A stretch of 15,814 nt of DNA from Candidatus Hodarchaeota archaeon (GTDB taxonomy: Archaea; Asgardarchaeota; Heimdallarchaeia; Hodarchaeales; Hodarchaeaceae): NCBI GenBank assembly GCA_016840305.1, contig JAEOSP010000378.1, positions 1-15,814 on the forward strand, written 5' to 3'. Both the position numbers and the translations under genes were made by a program. Of this stretch, positions 1 to 6,305 are shown piece after piece. Each line of letters starts with the position of its first letter. Within the stretch, counting starts at the first letter, position 1. The notes beneath the pieces are model-generated. The model saw only the letters and a list, made by a program, of their open reading frames with translations, was not told the origin of the DNA and ran no database searches.

Positions 1-753
1 GATTCTCTTTCAATCCTATTTCAATATGATGTTTTACCAGTTCTTTTTCTCTCAAGTCTTTGTGTTACTTTTGGTGATTTATTTTTCTTTGCAGCTCTGC
101 AGAAAATTGATGTCTCTAAAGCACAACCTGTGGCAGCAATATATCCTTTATTTACGATCATTTTACTCATTGTTTTTGGCGTAGAACAAGTGTCTCTTGC
201 TGTGATTCTGGCAACAATAATTTTAATTATTGGGATAGGGCTGGTTTCCCAAAATAATAATTCCTCTCAAGAACCTACGGAAGCAGAAAACAGTGAAATT
301 AGAAAAGGTTTAATAATTTCAGTTGTAGCTGCAATTTTCTGGAGTTTTGGAATACTTACATTGGATTACCTTCTTGAAATCCCTGGTGTTGAAGTTTTTT
401 CGTTAGCCACAATTCGATTTGGTGTACTAACGGTAATTATGGCCCTCTGCTGGGTAATCTTTGATAAGTATCAGATACAATCAGGGGGAAAGCTGAAATC
501 GCATGAGGGGATATCTATGCAAGAGGGATTAGTTTTTGGTCTCACAGGTATCCTCAGTTGGGGATTAGGAGCGGTAACATTTTTTACCTCATTAGAATTA
601 ATAGGAACCTCACGAGCAACACCTATATCTTCAATTAATCCAATCATTGCAGTTATTCTCGGAATTGTATTCCTGAAGGAAAAATTTTCCGTATTACAAT
701 CGCTTGGAATACTTTTAGTTTGTCTGGGGATAATCATCATCTCGATTTTTTGA
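1..753 (+). CDS. DMT-superfamily (EamA) transporter, 5' truncated by window edge
   Basis: The frame is open from base 1, so the gene starts outside the window; 250 residues are visible. It is an integral membrane protein of the drug/metabolite transporter superfamily, which usually has ten helices in two EamA repeats and exports small metabolites. The visible part holds the end of the first repeat (FFFAALQKIDVSKAQPVAAI near residues 29-48, followed by hydrophobic helices) and a whole second repeat from about residue 100 to the end, with the matching TSLELIGTSRATPISSINPI signature. A polar linker rich in N, Q and E (about residues 83-101) separates the halves. A GTG at 130 could be mistaken for the start, but the protein-like sequence before it matches the family, so the reading was extended to the edge. 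Substrate cannot be told. It lies alone upstream of a gene with its own promoter. Confidence 0.85.
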   Translation, partial: DSLSILFQYDVLPVLFLSSLCVTFGDLFFFAALQKIDVSKAQPVAAIYPLFTIILLIVFGVEQVSLAVILATIILIIGIGLVSQNNNSSQEPTEAENSEIRKGLIISVVAAIFWSFGILTLDYLLEIPGVEVFSLATIRFGVLTVIMALCWVIFDKYQIQSGGKLKSHEGISMQEGLVFGLTGILSWGLGAVTFFTSLELIGTSRATPISSINPIIAVILGIVFLKEKFSVLQSLGILLVCLGIIIISIF

Positions 754-856
754 CCATCATAACAATCCTTTCAAAAAAAGCGATCAATCATCTAAGTCTC
801 TTAGACTCAAAAAAACTGTTGAAAAACACTTGAGATTTGATTATAGATGCCTAAAT

Positions 857-873
857 GTTAAAATCTTTAAATA
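857..873 (+). promoter_or_regulatory. Archaeal promoter (BRE plus TATA box) for the SHOCT-domain gene
   Basis: TTTAAATA at 866-873 is a close match to the archaeal TATA box. It is preceded by GTTAAA at 857-862, which fits the RNWAAW pattern of a TFB recognition element. Transcription would start about 25 nt downstream, near 895, leaving a leader of about 30 nt that contains the GGAG ribosome site at 913-916 before the ATG at 925. The spacing is consistent throughout. Confidence 0.6.
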
Positions 874-924
874 TGAGAATTTCAAATCATAACAGAAGAA
901 ATTAATAATAATGGAGACTTAAAA

Positions 925-1461
925 ATGAGTGATGTAGGATCTGGCCTAGTAAAATTGGCTTATCGAGGATTTGCTGGGTTTTTTGTAGTATTAATAATGT
1001 TTATTTTCGGAGTTGTAGGTATTTCACTTGCACTAGCAGGAGGTTTAGTTACAGCTTTGTGCTGGCTACCATTAGCTTATCCTGAACTGCTTGATAATGT
1101 GAGTATTATGGTGATAGGAAGTACCTCTCTAACTTCGGCTGACTCGGGACTTGCTACAGTTGTGCTTTTAGCTGCAGGATTAATTCTATTAGCTGTAGGC
1201 TTTCTTTTCCTAGCAATTACGTATATTATTGGAAAAGCAGCAATCGTTGTTGATAGAGAAGTAGCTCATGTCGTAGATAAAGCTTTTATTCCTGGTAAAA
1301 AAGATAGACTCTCACAATTAGAGCGACTAGCCAATCTACGAGATCAAGGCTTTCTCACAGAAGAAGAATTTCAAAGAGAAAAAGGTTTACTCCTTGGAAC
1401 AATTACATATTATCCAGAGGGCGAACCATCAGATAAATTCCGGTTCACAGAGAAGGAATGA
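925..1461 (+). CDS. Membrane protein with C-terminal SHOCT domain
   Basis: This 178-residue protein has two long hydrophobic stretches (about residues 15-50 and 75-108) and a soluble C-terminal tail. Residues about 127-156 (DRLSQLERLANLRDQGFLTE and on) match the SHOCT domain, a short two-helix module common at the ends of bacterial and archaeal membrane or secreted proteins and thought to mediate oligomerisation. The segment between the helices (about 52-74) is polar and includes a Ser/Thr-rich run. The start is supported by GGAG eight bases upstream and by the TATA box at 866-873. The gene stands alone, bounded upstream by its promoter and downstream by a hairpin terminator. Cellular function is unknown; a membrane-anchored scaffold is the most that can be inferred. 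Confidence 0.75.
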   Translation: MSDVGSGLVKLAYRGFAGFFVVLIMFIFGVVGISLALAGGLVTALCWLPLAYPELLDNVSIMVIGSTSLTSADSGLATVVLLAAGLILLAVGFLFLAITYIIGKAAIVVDREVAHVVDKAFIPGKKDRLSQLERLANLRDQGFLTEEEFQREKGLLLGTITYYPEGEPSDKFRFTEKE

Positions 1462-1498
1462 ATCTAAACATTCATATTCCTTCTTGTTTTTCTTTTTT
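1452..1498 (+). terminator. Hairpin and T-tract terminator after the SHOCT gene
   Basis: GAAGGAATGAAT (1452-1463) pairs with ATTCATATTCCTTC (1470-1483): twelve base pairs with a two-base AT bulge and a six-base loop. A T-rich tract, TTGTTTTTCTTTTTT, follows at 1484-1498. The left arm includes the TGA stop codon (1459-1461), so the stem overlaps the gene end. Archaeal termination normally relies on the T-tract alone; the well-formed stem is unusual and may also protect the 3' end of the transcript. Confidence 0.65.
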
Positions 1499-1529
1499 AG
1501 TTTATAGATTCTATAAAGCTTTCTGTTGA

Positions 1530-2552
1530 TTACTTTCTTATACCTTGAATAGAATCAGATACTTTTTTCCGTAAATAGAGGGGATTATAATTCCTCCAAA
1601 CTAAGCTATAGAAACAAATCAAGAAACTAAGAACCAGAAAGAGCAAGATAAATGGTAAAACCAATGTTGACGCTAGACCTGTAAGATTGATTAATAAATT
1701 AAAATCTACACCTGTAGCAGTCGTATCATAATAGATAATTGCAGCTTCCCCTGTAATCAGGTAAGAAAAGACCGATAGAACTGTAAACATATCAAGATAC
1801 ATTAATGGAGTAAAAGTTTCAGGAAGCCCAATTATTGCTGATACACCCTTGGATGTCAAAAAAAGAAATCCAAATGCAAAAACACCAGCAAATGTACGCT
1901 TCTGGGTAAAAGACGAAAAAGTAAGGATGATACTTGTAAGAATAAGTGTCAGAACCTCTGTGAAAATGATAACTCCAATTAGAGTAGGTATTGCTTGTAC
2001 TATGTCAACTCCTGGCACCCCTATTACTATCAAAAACCATTCACAAATGCATGGTAAGGTAAATAACACATTTCCAAATAATAGAAGAGCACCATATTTC
2101 CCAAACAAATAATCCAATCGATTGATTTTAGCGTCATAAAGTTCTAGTGCCTGATGTTGTAAATCGTCAGAGATTAATCCTGAACCCATTATAATAAAGC
2201 CAATAAGCATAAAGATTGAATATCCAGTATCAAAAACAGGATCTAATTCCGCAGGTGAAGCGATTAATACTTGAAATCGGACAAATTTCCGGAAAGTATC
2301 CCAAATATGGTTTATCAAAATTTCGTTTGGAGTAAAGATTTCTAATAGTATATCGATTCGACTTAAGAGCATTAGATTTGAGAGAAGTATGATAAAAATG
2401 ATTAAGACCATTACTAGCTTTACGACTCGTGATCGTTTCCACTGATGGGTAAGATTGAACCAAGCTATACTCCATATTCGCCAAGCTCTGCCCCGACGAA
2501 CCTCGTCAAAAGAACGAAATTCAAATTGTTTGACATATGCTTGATTTTTCAC
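1530..2552 (-). CDS. ABC-2-type membrane protein (putative ABC transporter permease)
   Basis: A 340-residue membrane protein with about six hydrophobic segments (near 44-63, 108-128, 150-178, 188-212, 220-240 and 295-318). The stretch GLISDDLQHQALELYDAKIN (125-144) followed by RLDYLFGKY resembles the conserved cytoplasmic loop of ABC-2 permeases, where an acidic ISDD motif precedes a helix and an R-x-x-Y-x-x-GK motif. Such proteins form the membrane half of exporters for drugs, lipids or glycans. No ATP-binding subunit is encoded in the window, so its partner must be elsewhere. The start is GTG at 2552, preceded by GGTG about seven bases upstream; no ATG is available in frame nearby. The N-terminal 43 residues are cytoplasmic, basic and aromatic. 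The gene converges on the SHOCT gene, and the terminator lies between them. Confidence 0.7.
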   Translation of the reverse strand: MKNQAYVKQFEFRSFDEVRRGRAWRIWSIAWFNLTHQWKRSRVVKLVMVLIIFIILLSNLMLLSRIDILLEIFTPNEILINHIWDTFRKFVRFQVLIASPAELDPVFDTGYSIFMLIGFIIMGSGLISDDLQHQALELYDAKINRLDYLFGKYGALLLFGNVLFTLPCICEWFLIVIGVPGVDIVQAIPTLIGVIIFTEVLTLILTSIILTFSSFTQKRTFAGVFAFGFLFLTSKGVSAIIGLPETFTPLMYLDMFTVLSVFSYLITGEAAIIYYDTTATGVDFNLLINLTGLASTLVLPFILLFLVLSFLICFYSLVWRNYNPLYLRKKVSDSIQGIRK

Positions 2553-2589
2553 ATATTACACCAAAATAATATCATAGTGCTCATAATAA

Positions 2590-2811
2590 TTATTAATTCG
2601 AACTACTAGCAAAATTACAGGTTTTTATTCTTTAAAAGGTGGAGATATCGGAGGGAAATCTTGGTTTAGTGAAGCTCAAAAATCTAAAAAAGCTTGTAAA
2701 TCAATTCAACGGATTTATGAAGAATTAAGGAGAGAATTAGAGATGAACTTGGATAAATATCCTCTTATTTACCGTAGTGATCTCAAGAAAATCAGCCAAT
2801 TATTAACCTAA
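2590..2811 (+). pseudogene. Possible 5'-truncated gene remnant or small unrecognised gene
   Basis: The frame is open for 73 codons before TAA at 2809-2811 and reads like real protein: from 2620 it gives GFYSLKGGDIGGKSWFSEAQ, then a Lys-rich helical stretch and a Leu-rich end. No ATG, GTG or TTG precedes the internal ATG at 2743, so as it stands it lacks a normal start. The stop falls three bases before the end of the convergent membrane-protein gene, as tightly as other gene ends here. It may be the tail of a gene whose 5' part was deleted, or a frameshift product. No family was recognised. Chance cannot be excluded at this length. Confidence 0.25.
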
Positions 2812-2814
2812 TCA

Positions 2815-3822
2815 TCACGGAGCATTTTCTAAAGCAAGAATAACATACCCAATAATCGCACTAAAGATTGGTAAGATCAATGAAAGAGGTAACAGGGGAA
2901 AAGTTGTTGGAATGCTCCGTTCGTTTACTAGCCGATTCAGATTCTTTCTATTTACATGCACTAGGAGTGTATCAGGAGGCATATTACAAATTAGATCAAC
3001 CAATTTCGTTTCTTGTTGCATAACTAACTTGCCTTGGAGATTTTTGAATTGCTTGTAGAGCTGTAATATCTTTTGAGACCGTAAAGATCCTAGAACTAAA
3101 ATGAAAGCTGCTACAAATAGTAAAAGTATGAGTATAGGAATATTGAATGTTGTGATACTCACTATAGTCGGTAAGATAAAGCTTATCATGGTAAAAACGT
3201 AAATACTGAGCTCTCCTACCGCGTGGAAGTAAGGAGGAAAATTTTTGAATAGAAATGGAAACACCCATTCCATTTCCCAGTTAATTGACATTTTTACCAT
3301 TTGAAATGACTTCTTTTCCTTCTGGTAGACAAAATAATCATCAAGAATATCCTTTTCCTGAAGCTTCTCTGCCAAAATAAGTAGCTGTCTATGATTTTTT
3401 GTCCAGTTTTTATGTGCGCCTAAAACTAAACTAAGGATAATGAAACTATCTGCGAGTAACATAATACTCCCTGCTAAAAGGAACGAAAATATTGAAACTG
3501 GCGCTACAAATAATCTAGGGAGGCCTAAGGCTAAAAGATAGTTGTAGTCTGTGATTTGGTAAGTATTTTGAAAAACTTTCAAAATTTGAGATAATGCTTC
3601 ACCATAAAAAACAAGTACAAAAAAACCAAAAATCAGAAGAGCGAGAGAATTCAGGAAGAAATAAACAAGATTAGAAGGGTTTGAGATTGAATTCCTCTCA
3701 TATTCTCTCAAATTTTCTAAATATGTAACAAAAGAATTTTTATCTTTGTTAAAAGGAATTTTTACATTAACCTTATAGTTTAAATCTAATTCTGATAAAT
3801 CCACAAGATAAGCATCATTCAT
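2815..3822 (-). CDS. Hypothetical multi-pass membrane protein
   Basis: I do not recognise this 335-residue protein. It begins with about 50 polar residues (possibly cytoplasmic), then has hydrophobic segments near 53-73, 103-135 (long enough for one or two helices), 204-223, 227-246 and 305-330. Between the second and third lies a charged, helix-prone region rich in Lys, Glu and Gln (about 137-182) containing several aromatic residues; a second soluble loop of about 55 residues (248-303) has the Asn- and Arg-rich motif VNRKNLNRLVNERS. No signal peptide, Cys pairs or nucleotide-binding motifs are visible. ATG at 3822 is supported by a TATA box at 3877-3885, although no clear ribosome site is present. 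It follows no gene on its strand, so it appears monocistronic. Confidence 0.6.
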   Translation of the reverse strand: MNDAYLVDLSELDLNYKVNVKIPFNKDKNSFVTYLENLREYERNSISNPSNLVYFFLNSLALLIFGFFVLVFYGEALSQILKVFQNTYQITDYNYLLALGLPRLFVAPVSIFSFLLAGSIMLLADSFIILSLVLGAHKNWTKNHRQLLILAEKLQEKDILDDYFVYQKEKKSFQMVKMSINWEMEWVFPFLFKNFPPYFHAVGELSIYVFTMISFILPTIVSITTFNIPILILLLFVAAFILVLGSLRSQKILQLYKQFKNLQGKLVMQQETKLVDLICNMPPDTLLVHVNRKNLNRLVNERSIPTTFPLLPLSLILPIFSAIIGYVILALENAP

Positions 3823-3876
3823 ATAGACCGTTCAAAGATGCTATCATGATCTTAATAAATAACTTCCTTCTACCAA

Positions 3877-3885
3877 TATATAAAA
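3877..3885 (-). promoter_or_regulatory. TATA box for the hypothetical membrane protein
   Basis: On the minus strand the sequence reads TTTTATATA, about 55 nt upstream of the ATG at 3822, predicting a transcript start near 3855 and a leader of about 30 nt. The element is nearly symmetrical and reads TATATAAAA on the plus strand, so it could also direct transcription rightwards. Confidence 0.4.
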
Positions 3886-4095
3886 GGATCATTTTATCCT
3901 ATTCATGGAGATAATCTTGAAAAAAACAAGAAAAGCTCTTAACCAACTACATAAGAGGAAACGGGAGTCTTAAACCTATTAGTAAAAAATGTAATACCTG
4001 ACAAAAATAACCATTTAGAGAAAGGGAAAAAAAATTGAAATTTTCTCTTACATTTTTCTTTTCTGATCGTTTTTCCTTACACTTATTATGGAAAA

Positions 4096-4102
4096 TTTAA
4101 AA
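4096..4102 (+). promoter_or_regulatory. TATA box for the polyproline zinc-ribbon gene
   Basis: TTTAAAA at 4096-4102 would place the transcript start near 4124. This lies downstream of the ATG at 4110, which argues that the gene begins at the next good start, ATG 4182, with a leader of about 55 nt. Confidence 0.45.
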
Positions 4103-4124
4103 GGTCTATATGAACAAATCTCAT

Positions 4125-4138
4125 TGTGCACGTGCACA
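4125..4138. promoter_or_regulatory. 14-bp perfect palindrome at predicted transcript start (candidate operator)
   Basis: TGTGCACGTGCACA is a perfect inverted repeat with no spacer, G/C-richer than its surroundings. It lies about 25 nt downstream of the TATA box, where the transcript should begin, a position where a bound dimer would block initiation. A further half-site TGTGCA occurs at 4147-4152. The regulator is unknown; the downstream protein has its own HTH-like N-terminus and could be autoregulatory, which is speculation. Confidence 0.45.
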
Positions 4139-4181
4139 GATTCATATGTGCATTATCAGCTATTTTTCGAAAGGATCTGCT

Positions 4182-5915
4182 ATGACTTCACCAACACCTT
4201 TATGGTTCAATTTATCAAGGAAAGAACGCATACAGGAAATTTCTCGCCGTAGATCCGAAAATGAAACCTTTGAAAAGATAGCAGAGGCTCTACTAGGAAC
4301 TCCTAGCAAGAAATCTACTATATGGAGTTGGGCTAAGCGCAATATGGAAAATAGAGATCTTTATCCCAGTATAAAACAATTACCAATCGATCCTTACCGT
4401 AAATTTACTGAGGTTGAGCAATGGCTTATGTATGATAGAATTGTTAACGATCTATTCCCTCAATTGAATGCTATTACTACTCACATCCTAGAAGAGATCA
4501 CTAGAGTGGTTAATGAGCAGGAGAGGTTTCGTCAAATTAACACAGATAATTTTATGCAGACAGCGGGGTTTCTAGATGAGTTAGAAAAGCGAATGGTCGC
4601 ATCTATTCAGCGTAATTTATCAGCCTTTCGTGTTCAATCTTCTGTTGCTCCTTCTCCTCCTCGAATTTCCGTTGGTGGTGCTCCTCCACCTCCTCCTCCA
4701 CCAAGTATTGCTGGTGCACCTCCTGTTCCTGGCCCTGCTGGAACAATGGCTGATTTACGAACAGATTTCGAAGAAATGAATATGAAAGAAATTTCTGCAT
4801 TACCTCCTGATTTCCTAGAGGCATTAACTCCAACTGATCGCGGTCGTATCCAATCTCGAGTAAAAGAACTTAAAATGATTGCAAAAATGGATCCTGATGA
4901 GCGAGAAGCCTATTTGAAAAAGAAACAAGAGGAAAAAGAACGCACAGAAGCTTCTGAAGGACTTGGATCAAGTCTTACATCTATGCTCGATGATGATAAT
5001 TCCCTTTTTGCACGTATGCGTAGATCTGCTGACGAATCAGGTGTTTCAGGAACAGGTACTTTTGGTAAATTCACCACTGAGTATTACTATATCTATTGTA
5101 TTGCCTGTGGCAAAACCAATCGTTCTGAAGACGAAGCTCTTGATCATTGTGGGTATTGTCAAGCTGATATTGAACACTTAGTGGCCGATGAAGAAAAATC
5201 TGATTATTCGTTCTTTGAGTGTCTTACTCACAAGAAATCTGAGTATGTCGATTTGAATTACACCAGAGGAACACCAATCGTTATTCTTTCACGATGGAAA
5301 ACCCCCATCGGAGCAGATAATGACTCTCATGGTTGTCCTCCTGATCAAATTCGAGATATTACTAGCTCTGTTCAGTCCAAAGCCGATCCTGATAAACAAT
5401 TTTCTCATTATCTAGCACAAATTCGCTTATACACTCAATTAAAACTCTTACCTGACCTTCTTCCCCACTTCCAGGTTTTACTTGATACAATTCAGGAAAT
5501 TCCTGACAGTAGTTCTAAAGAAGTAGCGATTACCAATGTTCATACTCTATTAGCTAGTATCACTGGAATTCTCTTTTGGATTACTGAACGAAACGTTGCA
5601 GAAGGTGTTCAAGGCTATGGTGAAATCCAAGATCGTATTGATAATCTCCAAAAAGATATCGAGCCTCTTACTGACCCTGAATCCCCTCAAGAATTACGAA
5701 AATCTAGTGATATCGGAAGTGTAATTTCTAAAGCTGATCAACTGTTAAACAGATTTGCACAAATTATACTTGAGATTGAATCTGAGCTTATTATTCCGTC
5801 AAAATGGAAATGTAGCTCCTGTGATAACGTTTTTGAGCTTAAAAATAGAAACACCTCTCCTGATAAATGTGAAGCATGTGGTAAGATTATTACTAAATTG
5901 CTTCCTGTTGAATAA
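4182..5915 (+). CDS. HTH / polyproline / double zinc-ribbon protein, function unknown
   Basis: A 577-residue cytoplasmic protein. Residues about 11-55 look like a helix-turn-helix of the resolvase/transposase type (KERIQEISRRRSENETFEKI, then STIWSWAKR). A helical region follows, then a Pro/Gly tract at about 156-187 with seven consecutive prolines and GAPPVPGPAG. A Lys/Glu-rich helix (about 223-258) leads to a four-Cys zinc ribbon (C306, C309, C323, C326), a mainly helical domain (about 400-530) and a second ribbon at the extreme C-terminus (C544, C547, C563, C566). An in-frame ATG at 4110 would add 24 residues, but it lies upstream of the predicted transcript start. The domain mix suggests a DNA- or protein-binding scaffold. 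The proline tract resembles profilin-binding sequences of eukaryotic actin regulators. No enzyme motif is seen and the family is not recognised. Confidence 0.75.
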   Translation: MTSPTPLWFNLSRKERIQEISRRRSENETFEKIAEALLGTPSKKSTIWSWAKRNMENRDLYPSIKQLPIDPYRKFTEVEQWLMYDRIVNDLFPQLNAITTHILEEITRVVNEQERFRQINTDNFMQTAGFLDELEKRMVASIQRNLSAFRVQSSVAPSPPRISVGGAPPPPPPPSIAGAPPVPGPAGTMADLRTDFEEMNMKEISALPPDFLEALTPTDRGRIQSRVKELKMIAKMDPDEREAYLKKKQEEKERTEASEGLGSSLTSMLDDDNSLFARMRRSADESGVSGTGTFGKFTTEYYYIYCIACGKTNRSEDEALDHCGYCQADIEHLVADEEKSDYSFFECLTHKKSEYVDLNYTRGTPIVILSRWKTPIGADNDSHGCPPDQIRDITSSVQSKADPDKQFSHYLAQIRLYTQLKLLPDLLPHFQVLLDTIQEIPDSSSKEVAITNVHTLLASITGILFWITERNVAEGVQGYGEIQDRIDNLQKDIEPLTDPESPQELRKSSDIGSVISKADQLLNRFAQIILEIESELIIPSKWKCSSCDNVFELKNRNTSPDKCEACGKIITKLLPVE

Positions 5916-5923
5916 TTCCGACT

Positions 5924-5940
5924 TCTTAAACCTTTTAAGA
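5924..5940. repeat. Short inverted repeat after the zinc-ribbon gene
   Basis: TCTTAAA (5924-5930) and TTTAAGA (5934-5940) form a seven-pair stem with a three-base loop nine bases after the TAA stop. No T-tract follows on the plus strand, so it is a weak terminator candidate; it sits just upstream of the next TATA box. Confidence 0.3.
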
Positions 5941-5951
5941 GATTTCTAGAG

Positions 5952-5959
5952 TATATAAT
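5952..5959 (+). promoter_or_regulatory. TATA box for the small membrane protein
   Basis: TATATAAT lies about 40 nt upstream of the ATG at 5995, predicting a transcript start near 5980 and a very short leader. It implies that the small gene is transcribed separately from the zinc-ribbon gene. Confidence 0.45.
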
Positions 5960-5994
5960 TAATAGTATCAAATCACCAAAGGTCTGAGATATTT

Positions 5995-6303
5995 ATGTAT
6001 GATATTTTTGATCGCTTGCATATTACTGGAGTTATATTAATGGGTTTGAGCATTTTTCTCCTTTTAGTTGTTGTACTTTCAAATATCGGTTTATATAAAA
6101 ATATCTCAACTGATTTACAAGGTTCAAATGGCGGTTTTATGCTTATCACGAGTGTAGGTAACTTTCTATTCGGAGCATTGATGTATTATGCAGGAAAAGG
6201 GGGTATTTCCGAAAGCGAAGCATTAGAACAAAAACGACAATCTGAAAAAAAGGAACTTCTGCATTTGAGGAATCGAGTCCAGGAATTAGAAATTAAAACT
6301 TAG
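5995..6303 (+). CDS. Small membrane protein with two helices and a coiled-coil tail
   Basis: A 102-residue protein of unknown function. Two hydrophobic segments (about 11-34 and 47-67) are joined by a short loop, followed by a charged, helix-forming tail (about 72-102) rich in Glu, Lys and Gln with a heptad-like Leu pattern ending in LRNRVQELEIK. The topology suggests a membrane-anchored helical tail on one side of the membrane, perhaps for oligomerisation. The ATG is preceded by a TATA box at 5952-5959. The gene ends two bases from the convergent asnS stop. No family was recognised. Confidence 0.6.
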   Translation: MYDIFDRLHITGVILMGLSIFLLLVVVLSNIGLYKNISTDLQGSNGGFMLITSVGNFLFGALMYYAGKGGISESEALEQKRQSEKKELLHLRNRVQELEIKT

Positions 6304-6305
6304 GT

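Larger units (their letters stand above)
3823..4181. other. Divergent intergenic regulatory region
   Basis: This stretch separates the membrane-protein gene (-) from the zinc-ribbon gene (+). It holds a TATA box usable on both strands at 3877-3885, a run of eight A at 4027-4034, a strongly pyrimidine-rich tract on the + strand (about 4040-4080), a TATA box at 4096-4102 and a 14-bp palindrome at 4125-4138. A 22-codon basic reading frame at 3905-3973 lies within it and is treated under findings. No RNA gene fold was recognised. Confidence 0.5.

Noticed and set aside
786..820. Hairpin AGTCT-CTT-AGACT as terminator of the EamA gene
   Set aside because: The stem is only five pairs and is followed by A residues, not T, on the coding strand.
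4110..4181. Upstream ATG extending the zinc-ribbon protein by 24 residues
   Set aside because: The TATA box at 4096-4102 puts the transcript start near 4124, after this ATG, and the extension contains the palindrome and shows no domain-like sequence.
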